DNA of 64,000 bases. Source: Streptomyces atratus (GTDB lineage: Bacteria; Actinomycetota; Actinomycetes; Streptomycetales; Streptomycetaceae). How positions within the stretch are numbered: the stretch's first letter is position 1; every line of letters begins with the position of its first letter. The notes below the pieces were generated by a model. That model was not told the origin of the DNA and searched no databases. It saw only the letters and a list, made by a program, of their open reading frames with translations. Shown in pieces: positions 1 through 8,171 of the stretch. Location of the stretch: contig NZ_FPJO01000011.1 in assembly GCF_900119365.1 (NCBI RefSeq), positions 186,001 to 250,000 of the forward strand, in the 5' to 3' direction. A program made the position numbers and the translations under genes.

Positions 1-235
1 CCCGCCCGGCGTCGGCCTCCGTCATCCAGGCGTCCCCGGTGCCCGGCAGCCGGTTGATGCGCCGAACGGCTGCGGCGAGGCGCTTGGTCAGCAGTACGTC
101 GTCACGGGATCGCTCGTCGTCGGCGAGATCGGAGCCGTGGATGTGCTCCCAGCCCATCGCTTTGAGCTGCTCGATGAACGGCCGCTCGACTTCGTCCCGC
201 TCGACTTCGTCCCGCCCAACCGCACCCCGTACCAT
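1..235 (-). CDS. hsdR: Type I restriction enzyme R subunit, N-terminus (runs off left edge)
   Basis: HsdR is the ATP-dependent translocase and nuclease subunit of type I restriction enzymes. Only the first 78 or so residues are in the window. They include VERPFIEQLKAMGWEHI, which looks like the start of HsdR proteins, where a conserved Glu and a GW pair precede the nuclease domain. I chose the ATG at 235, with an AGGGG-like ribosome site about 11 bases upstream. Residues 9-18 are a duplicated RDEVE block encoded by a 15-bp tandem repeat. hsdM and hsdS lie 2-6 kb away on the same strand, which supports the call. No nuclease or helicase motif is visible because of the truncation. Confidence 0.75.
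   Translation of the reverse strand, partial: MVRGAVGRDEVERDEVERPFIEQLKAMGWEHIHGSDLADDERSRDDVLLTKRLAAAVRRINRLPGTGDAWMTEADAGR
181..210. repeat. 15-bp tandem repeat inside hsdR start
   Basis: The plus strand reads CGCTCGACTTCGTCC twice in direct succession. It is in frame and duplicates five residues (RDEVE) near the HsdR N-terminus. It could expand or contract by slippage without shifting frame. Confidence 0.7.
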
Positions 236-316
236 CCGCCCGCGCCCCTCCGAGTGAACCGCCCGACTGTCCGCCCATTCTGCGCCAGGAGATCACAAGG
301 GGAGGCGGAGTGCGCG

Positions 317-344
317 AAAGCCCCTGGCAACGGCCAGGGGCTTT
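317..344 (-). terminator. Intrinsic terminator after the DUF397 gene
   Basis: A perfect 12-bp stem, AAAGCCCCTGGC with its complement, closes a four-base loop. It lies 14 bases past the DUF397 stop codon and about 80 bases before the hsdR start. It probably separates hsdR from the regulator/DUF397 transcript, so hsdR would need its own promoter. Confidence 0.75.
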
Positions 345-358
345 GGGGGTGTTCGCGG

Positions 359-556
359 CTATACGGAGCGGGATGCGTCCTGCTTCACGTCCCCGAGGAA
401 GGCGCTCCATGCGGCGGCGGTGAAGGCGAGGGTGCCGGCCCGGCGGTCCTTGGTGTCGCGCAGGTCCAGACCGGCTTCCGACCGGCGGGCTTCCACGCAC
501 TCGCCGTTCTGCTGGCTGTAGGAACTCTTGAACCACTCGGACCGATCAGAGGACAT
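359..556 (-). CDS. DUF397 domain protein
   Basis: This 65-residue protein belongs to the actinobacterial DUF397 family. It starts with the characteristic W-x-KSSYS block and ends with a W-x-AFL segment. Such proteins are typically encoded beside XRE regulators with a DUF5753 C-terminus, as in whiJ-type loci, and are thought to act as their small partners or antagonists. The gene starts 13 bases after the stop of the XRE gene and is probably co-transcribed and regulated with it. No enzymatic motif is seen. The direct partner in this strain is inferred from the gene order. Confidence 0.85.
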   Translation of the reverse strand: MSSDRSEWFKSSYSQQNGECVEARRSEAGLDLRDTKDRRAGTLAFTAAAWSAFLGDVKQDASRSV

Positions 557-569
557 CTGCCGTTCTTCC

Positions 570-1442
570 TTAGCTGCGGGCCAGTTCGTCGGCCAGGCTG
601 ACCATCAGCGCCTCCGAGTCCAGTGCGCTCAACGCAGTTGCTCGCACATGATCGAAGACTCCGTTGTAGTGCGCCGTATCTCCGGGCCCTTCGAGGTAGG
701 CGTGGCTCGTGAAGCTCTCCAGAAGCACTACTTCCAGCTCCGTCGGAGCTGGAAAACTGTAGAGCAGAAAGGGCAACATGCCGCCCTTGCAGGCCCCTGC
801 CGAGAAGGGTAGTACCTGCAACGTGACGTTCGGAAGCTGTGCCATCTCCACCAGATGCAGCAACTGCTCCCGAAGCACTCCCCGCCCGCCGATCTGCTGC
901 CTCAGCGCCGCCTCTCCGAGGACCATCCAGACATGGAGCGGTTCCGGTCGGCGCCCTGTCATCGCCTTCTGGCGTTCGAGTCGAACGCGCACCTTGGTGA
1001 GCTGCGCCTCACTGGGAGGCCCGGCCGAGCCACCCTGGATGACAGCCGTCGCGTACGCCTCGGTCTGGAACAGCCCGGGAATGATGCTCGGCTGGAAGCC
1101 CCGACATCCGGCGACCTCGTCCTCCAGACCGATCAGGTCGAGGAAGTCCTGCGGAAGCTGATCCTCCAACTCCCGCCACCAGCGCTGCCGTCGGCTCTCG
1201 CGTGCCAGGGCGAGCCACCCTTCGCGAGTCCTCACGTCTTTGACACCGTAGAAGTCGAGCAGCACTCTGAGGTCGAGCTGACGGATCCCGCTGCGCCCTG
1301 ACTCGATCCGGCTGACCTTCGCCGGGTGGCATCCGAGCTCCTGGGCGGCGTCTTCGAGCAGTCGGCCCTGCTCATCGCGCAGCCGCCGCAAGTTCGCCCC
1401 CAGTACCCGGCGACGGACCGTTGGGTTCTCCAGCACTGGCAT
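570..1442 (-). CDS. XRE-family regulator with DUF5753 domain
   Basis: This is a 290-residue transcription regulator. Residues 10-65 form a Cro/cI helix-turn-helix (LGANLRRLRDEQG, then a VSRIESG recognition-helix region). The rest matches the DUF5753 ligand or protein-interaction domain, including the hallmark IIPGLFQTEAYA stretch. A strong GAGGGGG ribosome site precedes the ATG. It is followed by the DUF397 gene and faces a divergent ATPase gene 222 bases away. This is the standard three-part Streptomyces signalling module related to whiJ and abaA. Here it sits between hsdS and hsdR, so control of restriction is possible but only inferred. Confidence 0.9.
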   Translation of the reverse strand: MPVLENPTVRRRVLGANLRRLRDEQGRLLEDAAQELGCHPAKVSRIESGRSGIRQLDLRVLLDFYGVKDVRTREGWLALARESRRQRWWRELEDQLPQDFLDLIGLEDEVAGCRGFQPSIIPGLFQTEAYATAVIQGGSAGPPSEAQLTKVRVRLERQKAMTGRRPEPLHVWMVLGEAALRQQIGGRGVLREQLLHLVEMAQLPNVTLQVLPFSAGACKGGMLPFLLYSFPAPTELEVVLLESFTSHAYLEGPGDTAHYNGVFDHVRATALSALDSEALMVSLADELARS

Positions 1443-1664
1443 GACGCCCCCTCAACCGAACTTCCCATCGCGCACTCTTCGCGACAACCAACATACCCAG
1501 CGTCAGCGTCAGATGGAGTGAACTTAGGTGTTCTGCTTGCACCGTGCGAGCACGGCACCTCACTATGCGGATAGTTGCCTTTTGCTCACGCACGGCAACT
1601 TTCTGCGGGTGGCCACGCCAGGCCAAACCGCCATCCAGCCACGCGCACTTGAGGGGGCACCCCT
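1443..1664. promoter_or_regulatory. Divergent intergenic region, XRE gene versus ATPase gene
   Basis: These 222 bases separate two divergent genes and must hold both promoters and presumably the XRE operator. The segment from about 1,480 to 1,610 is less G/C-rich than the flanking genes. I could not assign clear -10 or -35 boxes or an obvious long palindrome. Confidence 0.4.
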
Positions 1665-2123
1665 GTGTCTGCATCCGGAGAATCGCCCACGGCCATGCCT
1701 GCCACCGGCGTCGAAACCCGCCAGCTCTTCCCCCGCCACCGCAGAAGCGCCGGCCGGGCACGGGCAGCCCTGCGGCAGCAACTCGTCGAGTGGAAGATCG
1801 ACGACGAGCCTGCCGAGACAGCGGCGCTGCTGCTCTCCGAGCTCGTCACCAACGCCGTCGAGCACGGCCGGGTGTCGCCCGGCCGGAAGATCGGAACGCG
1901 ATTCGCGCTCTACGACAGCACGTTGCGCGTGGAGGTGGCCGACGCGAACAACGACCTCCCGAAGCCGCGCCCGGCCGGAATCGACGACGAGGACGGCCGC
2001 GGCTTGGCACTGGTGATCGCCCTCGCCGACCGGTGGGGGACGTGCCCGCGCAGGAACGGGATCGGAAAGGCGGTTTGGGCGGAGCTCAAACTCTCCGGTG
2101 AGGGCTCTGAGTTCGGGCCGTGA
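1665..2123 (+). CDS. ATP-binding protein, anti-sigma-factor kinase type (HATPase_c)
   Basis: This 152-residue protein carries a GHKL ATPase fold. The N box is ELVTNAVEHG (residues 63-72), and the G1 region DEDGRGLALV follows near residue 115. It resembles SpoIIAB/RsbW-like kinases, which in Streptomyces commonly accompany XRE and DUF397 genes. The GTG at 1665 is preferred because GAGGGGG lies eight bases upstream. An ATG at 1695 would lose only a disordered tail. The last 38 bases overlap the hsdS 3' end, which runs convergently. Its substrate is unknown. Confidence 0.85.
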   Translation: MSASGESPTAMPATGVETRQLFPRHRRSAGRARAALRQQLVEWKIDDEPAETAALLLSELVTNAVEHGRVSPGRKIGTRFALYDSTLRVEVADANNDLPKPRPAGIDDEDGRGLALVIALADRWGTCPRRNGIGKAVWAELKLSGEGSEFGP

Positions 2124-3360
2124 GCATCAACCCTGTCCGGACCCGACCGCCCCTGCCCGCCAACAAATCGTCCGCAAGGCCAATCTTCAGCTGGCGGAGC
2201 TTGGCAAGCTCCTCTTCCTCGCGGCGAATCCGGTCATCGCAGGCGGTGAGCGAGCTCACGATCCTGCGCTGTTCGTCCAGAGAAATGGGCAGGTCGATTT
2301 CGAGGTCGCGGAGCCTGGTCGGGTTTACATTCACCTGCTGGACAGCGACTGTCGAAATCGCCTTTACTCGCTGGCGAATGATCGGGTGCTGCAGCCACTC
2401 CACCAAGTATTCCGGCGTGATCTGCCGAAGGTCAGGGTTCAAGCGAACCAAGTAGGAAGCGAACGTGGCCTTCGGCAGATCATCCTTCCACATGGCGGCT
2501 TTGCCAACGTGCTCAATGCTGTTGGTTCGATTGAACAGAACGTCTCCATGCCGCAGCACGAGCCTGTCCGGCACGGAGGTGGGGCAGTAGCGAAGTTCGC
2601 TGGTATCTACCTGTCCATCGCGGATGTTGTTCATGCGCAGGACCGGCATGCCTTGCGGGTCACTGACCAACGCTTCGGAAATTCCATAGTCAGTGGACGG
2701 AACGACCGCTTTGAGCGTTACGCGCTGCCAGTCTTCGAGAGGCACCCCCTGTGCGCCCAAGGGCATTGCCCTGAGCAGCACCCCCTGGCGCACGGCCCGA
2801 ATCTTCGTGATCGATGCTTCAATGGAGTTCTCTTCAGCCGACACGACATCGAGCGCTCCAGCAATCCGACGTTGTTCAGCGATCGACGGCCAGGGCACTG
2901 GCATCGCTTTGAGCTGCGACGAGTTGATCGTGGCCAAGTTCGTCGTTTGCTTGGCGATTCTCAGGAAGTACGAACGCCCCTCAGGTGATGCCATGAAGAG
3001 GGAAAGATACTCCGGCACCAGATGTGAAGGGTTGCAACGAACTCGGAAGATATGATTCTGGTACAGGCAGGGGTCAATTCGACCGTCCCAAACCGCCCCA
3101 CGGCCCAGTTTGTCGAAATCACCGCCTTCAGTGAGAAGAACGTCGCCACGTCTCAGGCGGAATCGATCCACCTCGGACTTCAGCACACGTACTGCTTTGA
3201 CGTCTTCAGTGTCGATGTATCCATCCTGGACATTTGCTACTCGCAGATACGGGAGTTCCACGCTCTCACTCGCCGGCACCTCGCGCCCCAGCGTCACACC
3301 CCCCGTAACGTCTGCAAGGTCGGACAATTTGCGACGCTCTACACGCACTTCACCCGCCAT
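2086..3360 (-). CDS. hsdS: Type I restriction-modification specificity subunit S
   Basis: HsdS selects the two half-sites recognised by the methylase and nuclease. The 424-residue protein shows two target-recognition repeats. The first contains LPYLRVANVQDG and GDVLLTEGGD (residues 40-85). The second contains MPVLRMNNIRDG and GDVLFNRTNS (residues 235-290). Each is followed by a helical spacer with an EQRRI motif. The ATG lies inside the hsdM 3' end with an 11-base overlap, so translation is probably coupled. Base composition is visibly less G/C-rich than the neighbours, as expected for a specificity gene exchanged between strains. Confidence 0.93.
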   Translation of the reverse strand: MAGEVRVERRKLSDLADVTGGVTLGREVPASESVELPYLRVANVQDGYIDTEDVKAVRVLKSEVDRFRLRRGDVLLTEGGDFDKLGRGAVWDGRIDPCLYQNHIFRVRCNPSHLVPEYLSLFMASPEGRSYFLRIAKQTTNLATINSSQLKAMPVPWPSIAEQRRIAGALDVVSAEENSIEASITKIRAVRQGVLLRAMPLGAQGVPLEDWQRVTLKAVVPSTDYGISEALVSDPQGMPVLRMNNIRDGQVDTSELRYCPTSVPDRLVLRHGDVLFNRTNSIEHVGKAAMWKDDLPKATFASYLVRLNPDLRQITPEYLVEWLQHPIIRQRVKAISTVAVQQVNVNPTRLRDLEIDLPISLDEQRRIVSSLTACDDRIRREEEELAKLRQLKIGLADDLLAGRGGRVRTGLMLTARTQSPHRRV

Positions 3361-6037
3361 GACCGAGCCCCTTCAGCAAGGTGTTCAGCTGGGTCGATGC
3401 CTCGGCCCGTTTGGTCTCGAGGACCCGCAGCGAGACCGCGTATTTGTCTTCCCAGACCTGGAACGACTCCACCAACCCCCGGCGGCTCCGCACCACATGC
3501 CCCTCAAGCTTGCCCACAAGGTCGTCACGCAGAATGCCGAGCACCGCATCGCGCGCTCTCTCCGCATCCAGGCCCCGCCGCACCCGAGTAAGAAGGGGCA
3601 CCGTCGCCTCAGCCTCGGCCCCGCCCTCCCCCTCAACCGCGTCCAGCAGCGACTCCTGCACGTCCTCCGCCGCAGCCTTGGCCTTGGCAGCCGCCACCGC
3701 CTTCTTCGGCTTTTTCCCCGGGTCGATCGGCCAGAAGTCGTTCTCCAGATCGGTCACGGCCTTGCCCGCCGCCGTCCGGTCCTTCTTCAGCTTCGCCAGG
3801 GCCTTCGGTGCGAGCACGGCCTCCGCCAGGGCCGGGTCCACCTCCGCGTCCTCCTCGCCGGACTCGGCTGCCGCCTTCTCCGCCGCCGCGAGGGCCGCCT
3901 TCGCCTCCTCGGCTGCCTTCACCTTCGCGTCCAGCGCCGCCTTGGCCCGGTCCGCCGCCGCGAGTCGCTCCAGGAACTCCGGAGCGATGGCGGCGACCAC
4001 CTTGTGGTCGTAGGCCTGGCGCCGTTCCGCCGCCGAGCGCTTTCGGCTGCCGCCCGTGCTCGGGTCCGGTTCTGCGGCCAGCATCGTCTTGACCATGTCG
4101 ATCCAGCCGTCGATGACGCCGCCGAAGCCGTTCACCGAAAGCGCCTTGAGGTCGTTCTTGCCCTCGTGCCACCACCCGGCGACCGCGCCGGCCAGCGCGT
4201 ACCGGTCGAGAAGGCCGACCTGAAGGAGGCGGGATCGGAAGGAGGTGATCAAGTCCTCGCGGAGCCTGGCCAGTTGGGCCTTGCGTTCGTTCTCCGTACG
4301 GTCATCGCCATCATCCGCCGGGGCCAGCAGGGCGATCTGCTCGGCCTCCGACGTCCACCACTCCTCGAACGCCTTCCACAGCACCGCCTCCCGCTCGCCC
4401 GCCAGCTCGGTCAGCCGGGCCGCGTCCGGGCGTTCGCCCTCCGGCAGGAAGTCGACGTACTCCGGATCGCCCTCGCGCGCCGCGAACAGCTCCAGCGCGT
4501 CCACCGCGTACGCGTCGAGCAGTGTCTTCTTCGCCTCGATCTCCGCGACCGGTACACCGCCCATCAGGTGTGCCCGTACGTCCTGCGGCTCCGGCGGCGG
4601 GGTGTTGTCCACGTAGCGGCGGATGTTCAGGTTGTCGGCGTTCTCCGCCAGGTCGCTCCGGTCCACCACCTTCGCGAAGCCTTCGACATCCTTGTAGGCG
4701 TGGAAAGTCGAGACGATCTTCTCGACGTGCTCGGGCAGCAGCACGCTCTGCGCGCGCACCGCCTGGTACTCGCGGTCGGCGTTGATGAACAGCACCTTGT
4801 CCCGCTGATCCTTGGGCCGCTGCTCCGGGGGGCGGAGCACGATGACGCAGGCCGGGATGCCGGTCCCGTAGAAGAGGTTCGGCGCGAGGCCGATCACGGC
4901 CTCGATCAGGTGCGCGTCCAGCAGCTTCGTGCGGATCTTCTGTTCGCCGCCGCCCCGGAAGAGGACGCCGTGCGGCATCACGGTGAAGACCGATCCGCCC
5001 TTCACCCGCACCATGTCCAGCATGTGCTGGAGGAACATGAGGTCGGCCTTACCCTTTTCGGGGGCAATCCCGTACGGCATCCGGTCCTCCCGGTGCGGTA
5101 CCTCGTCCTCCTTGTAGTCCATGGAGAACGGCGGATTGCTGAGCACCAGGTCGAAATCGGCCTCGGGGTGCAGCGGGTTGGTGAGGGTGTCACCCGTCTT
5201 CAACGAGAACGACTTCGCACCATGGAAGAGCATGTTCATGGTGGCCATGACCCACGAGCCACTGTTGGCGTCCTGCCCGGCGAGGAACAGGTTCCCGGAG
5301 TCGCCACCGTGTTCGTCGATGTACTCCTTGGCGTGGATGAGCATTCCGCCGGAGCCGACACACGGGTCGTAGATCCGCATTCCCGCCGTCGGCCGGGCCA
5401 GCTCGACCATCATCCGGACGACCGCACGCGGGGTGTAGAACTCGCCGCCCTTGCTGCCCGCCGTATCCGCGAAGTCCTTGATCAGATACTCGTACGCGGC
5501 ACCGATCATGTCCGGGAACTCGAAGTCCTCGCCGCGGAGCCGGATACTGCCGAAGTGCTCGATGAGCGCGGCCAGCCGCTTGTCGGCGAGATCCGCAGCC
5601 GACGAGCTCCTGCCTCCGCCACCGCCGATACGGTTGAAGTTGACGTGGCTGAACAGCCCCCGCAGCTCTCCGTTGCCGGGCTGCGACTCCAGCTTGTCGA
5701 GGGCCGGCTGCAGGTAATGCGTCGCGATCTCGTCGACTCCCCCGGCGAGCCGCTCCCAGCGGGCCTCCTCCGGTACGTACACGACTCCGCGCAACCGGTA
5801 GTTCTGGTAGGTCTCCGCTTCCTCCTCGGCCTCCTCCTCGGAGGACCCGGCCGCCAGGGCCTCGGCGCGAATCCGCTCTCGTGCGGCATCGAACTCGTCG
5901 TTGACGCGCTTGAGGAAAAGCAGGACGAAGATGAAGTCCCGGTACTCGGCGGCGTCCATCGTGCCGCGCAGAATGTCCGCCGCCGCGAAGAGATGGCGTT
6001 CCAATTGCGCGAGCGTGAGCTTGGCCACGTACGGCAC
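3350..6037 (-). CDS. hsdM: Type I restriction-modification methyltransferase subunit M, extended
   Basis: HsdM transfers a methyl group from S-adenosylmethionine to adenine in the target site. The N6-adenine methylase motifs are clear: GEFYTPRAVVRMMVEL, DPCVGSGGML (motif I, near residue 225) and NPPF (motif IV, near residue 300). An N-terminal helical domain precedes them. At 895 residues it is far longer than the usual 500 or so. The added 350-400 residues include an Ala/Glu/Lys-rich stretch (roughly 680-780) that should form coiled coil. The start is a GTG. It heads hsdM-hsdS, with rloAB upstream on the same strand. Confidence 0.93.
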   Translation of the reverse strand: MPYVAKLTLAQLERHLFAAADILRGTMDAAEYRDFIFVLLFLKRVNDEFDAARERIRAEALAAGSSEEEAEEEAETYQNYRLRGVVYVPEEARWERLAGGVDEIATHYLQPALDKLESQPGNGELRGLFSHVNFNRIGGGGGRSSSAADLADKRLAALIEHFGSIRLRGEDFEFPDMIGAAYEYLIKDFADTAGSKGGEFYTPRAVVRMMVELARPTAGMRIYDPCVGSGGMLIHAKEYIDEHGGDSGNLFLAGQDANSGSWVMATMNMLFHGAKSFSLKTGDTLTNPLHPEADFDLVLSNPPFSMDYKEDEVPHREDRMPYGIAPEKGKADLMFLQHMLDMVRVKGGSVFTVMPHGVLFRGGGEQKIRTKLLDAHLIEAVIGLAPNLFYGTGIPACVIVLRPPEQRPKDQRDKVLFINADREYQAVRAQSVLLPEHVEKIVSTFHAYKDVEGFAKVVDRSDLAENADNLNIRRYVDNTPPPEPQDVRAHLMGGVPVAEIEAKKTLLDAYAVDALELFAAREGDPEYVDFLPEGERPDAARLTELAGEREAVLWKAFEEWWTSEAEQIALLAPADDGDDRTENERKAQLARLREDLITSFRSRLLQVGLLDRYALAGAVAGWWHEGKNDLKALSVNGFGGVIDGWIDMVKTMLAAEPDPSTGGSRKRSAAERRQAYDHKVVAAIAPEFLERLAAADRAKAALDAKVKAAEEAKAALAAAEKAAAESGEEDAEVDPALAEAVLAPKALAKLKKDRTAAGKAVTDLENDFWPIDPGKKPKKAVAAAKAKAAAEDVQESLLDAVEGEGGAEAEATVPLLTRVRRGLDAERARDAVLGILRDDLVGKLEGHVVRSRRGLVESFQVWEDKYAVSLRVLETKRAEASTQLNTLLKGLGHGG

Positions 6038-6122
6038 TCCCTCTACGTCTGACTTCTGTCCGGTTGCACCCGGAAGCCTACGGCGTCACCGGCACGCGAG
6101 GGACCGAAGCGTCCCGCCTCCG

Positions 6123-6839
6123 TCAGTAGTCGGCGACGCCCAGCCCGTCCTCGACGAAGCTCCACACGTCGGTGTACGGGTCCCAGCGGTTCTGGTCCGG
6201 TCCGGTGTGCGTGGCGTTCCGCTGCTGGGCGAAGCGGCGGGCCTTCTCGTACCTGCCACGGAGCTGCTCCGGCATCACGCGCTTCGCCGTCTCCGGGGAG
6301 ACGCTCCGGATGGTCGGACCGTAGGTCTGCGCGAAGCCCGGCTGCCGTTTGAGGCGTTCCGCCGCGCTGTCGCAGACGCCGCCGAAGGTGCTCGTGTAGT
6401 TCTGGTAGTGGAACAGCCGCCACAGCTCGAAGCAGGGGTGGGAGTAGGCGATCCTCACGCCGGCTCGCTTCGCCCTGGCGAAGGCGGAAGGGATGTCCTC
6501 ATGCTGATCCCGGTCGAAGAGGCACCAGACCTGCGGCCAGTTCCAGTCCTTCTCCTTGAGCCCGGCTTTCCGCGCCGTCCTCTCGGCTCTCGCAACGTAC
6601 GGAATGGCCTCCTCCACCAAAGGCAGGGGTTTACGGCGTTTCGAGGGCGCGGTCAGGTTCTCGAAGAAGATCTCGACGCTGCGGCCCTGCTTGGCGGGGG
6701 TCCCGTGATCACGCACGTACTCGACGAATCCCGGTTCCGTGACCTCGCCCTCCGTGAAGACGTACACCTCTCGCGGGCGCTCCTCCGGACGCTGCTTCCG
6801 CCCTCGCCCCGGGTTGTCCCGCCCCCTGTCCCTCGCCAT
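6123..6839 (-). CDS. rloB: RloB-family protein (TOPRIM-like, AbiL second component type)
   Basis: This 238-residue protein matches RloB, a family first named for open reading frames linked to type I restriction loci and related to AbiLii of the lactococcal AbiL system. Visible motifs are VFTEGEVTEPGFVEYV near the N-terminus (TOPRIM-like Glu), LFDRDQHED in the middle (acidic metal site) and SHPCFELWRLFHYQ (family signature). Its ATG overlaps the rloA stop by one base (TGATG), so the two are translated together. It probably acts as the nuclease-like effector paired with RloA. The activity itself is inferred. Confidence 0.85.
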   Translation of the reverse strand: MARDRGRDNPGRGRKQRPEERPREVYVFTEGEVTEPGFVEYVRDHGTPAKQGRSVEIFFENLTAPSKRRKPLPLVEEAIPYVARAERTARKAGLKEKDWNWPQVWCLFDRDQHEDIPSAFARAKRAGVRIAYSHPCFELWRLFHYQNYTSTFGGVCDSAAERLKRQPGFAQTYGPTIRSVSPETAKRVMPEQLRGRYEKARRFAQQRNATHTGPDQNRWDPYTDVWSFVEDGLGVADY

Positions 6840-8092
6840 CAGGAACGCTCCGCCTCCCCTGTACGTGATGCCAGCAGCTTGCGCCCGATCTGTCCGGCGG
6901 CCATCTTCGGTACACCCCCGAAAGCACCCGCGAGGTAGGAGTCCGTGAGGTCCTCCTCCTCGCCCGGTTCCACATCGCTCAGCGGGTAGATCTCGGTGGC
7001 GCCGGCCCGGTCCTTCTCGGTGAGCCAGACCTGTCCAGGCTCCAGCTGCCGACCGCCCCGAGGCATGCTGAGCAATGACGGGTCGTGGGACGTGAAGACG
7101 AGCTGGGCGCCCCTGGTGTTGGCCCACGGGGCCTGGAAGAGCCGTACGACCTCCGCCGCGAAACGCGGGTGCAGGCTGGCGTCCAGTTCATCGATCAGCA
7201 GGACCGCGCCCTCGTCCAGCGCCAGCAGAAGCGGGCCGATCAGGGCGAACCACGACCGCGTGCCGAAGGACTCCCGCTTCCAGTCGAGTGGTACGGCTCC
7301 GTCGTTTCCGCCGGAGTGCAGCAGCCTGACCGACGGGGCCTGACCCGGCCGCTGTTCCACCTCGGCCCCACTGATCCCCAGGTCGGCGATGCGCAGCAGC
7401 TCCTCGATACGCTCCCGGGAGCGTTCGTCGAGCAGCTTGCGCGCGGTGAAAGCCTCGCGCTGCGCGATCTCCGTCTCCGGGGTGATGTCCCAGAGGTTCT
7501 GCTTGAACCAGTCGAAGATACGCGTGAGTTGCTGGTGGTTGTCGTTGGCCGCACGGGACAGCAGAAGCGCGTCGGCACGGGTCATACGGGCCAGCAGGGC
7601 CCGGTCCTGCACCCGGTCGCCGGGGAAGTCGAAGACCTTCTCGCGCGTCGCGTCGCGGTCGAACCACACCTGGCGGCGGCCCTTGGGGTACGCGTGCAGC
7701 CACTCGGCCTCCACGCGCTGCGCGCCCAGCTCGAAGCCATAGGTCCAGCGGACGCCGTCCCCCAGCACGAAGTCGGCTTCGTAGAAGGAGCTTTCCGCCT
7801 CGGCCTTCGGATCCAGCGCAAACACCTCGCGCGGAATCCCTTGGTACGAGGTCCACTCGCCGTACGAGCTGAGGACCGCTTCGCGCATCTTCTTCAGCGC
7901 GAAGATCACATTGGACTTGCCCGACGCGTTCGCGCCGAAGATGCCCAGCAAGGGATAGACCTGGAGCTGCTTCCCGTCGGAGAGTTCGACGGTCCGCGCG
8001 ACATCCGATTCCTCGCCCGGTGGTACGACGAAGGACAGCTCCTGCTCGTCGCGCAGCGACCGTACATTCGCCGTGCGGAATCTCAGCAGCAC
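6839..8092 (-). CDS. rloA: RloA-type AAA ATPase
   Basis: This 417-residue ABC/OLD-like ATPase has a Walker A motif GANASGKS (residues 53-60), a long helical insert, a Walker B LLIDELDASLHPR and a switch histidine in FTSHDPSLL. It pairs with RloB in a two-gene defence cassette like AbiL. The ATPase is thought to sense or gate and the RloB partner to act. It starts with GTG. It is the first gene of the minus-strand run rloA-rloB-hsdM-hsdS, but an 85-base gap separates rloB from hsdM, so co-transcription is not certain. Confidence 0.87.
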   Translation of the reverse strand: MLLRFRTANVRSLRDEQELSFVVPPGEESDVARTVELSDGKQLQVYPLLGIFGANASGKSNVIFALKKMREAVLSSYGEWTSYQGIPREVFALDPKAEAESSFYEADFVLGDGVRWTYGFELGAQRVEAEWLHAYPKGRRQVWFDRDATREKVFDFPGDRVQDRALLARMTRADALLLSRAANDNHQQLTRIFDWFKQNLWDITPETEIAQREAFTARKLLDERSRERIEELLRIADLGISGAEVEQRPGQAPSVRLLHSGGNDGAVPLDWKRESFGTRSWFALIGPLLLALDEGAVLLIDELDASLHPRFAAEVVRLFQAPWANTRGAQLVFTSHDPSLLSMPRGGRQLEPGQVWLTEKDRAGATEIYPLSDVEPGEEEDLTDSYLAGAFGGVPKMAAGQIGRKLLASRTGEAERS

Positions 8093-8171
8093 GCCGTCCT
8101 CCTTCCGTCGCGCACAGGGTAGCCGCGTGATCGCTCACGCGCCTACTGAACCGTAGGAACGGATCTCGGGC

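Noticed and set aside
3110..6052. 980-residue open frame on the plus strand opposite hsdM
   Set aside because: It is a shadow of hsdM: Arg/Leu-rich, no family motif, and its length comes from the G/C-rich codons of the real gene.
1..8092. Prophage or integrative element
   Set aside because: No integrase, tRNA attachment site, flanking direct repeat or phage gene was seen; only restriction and defence genes.
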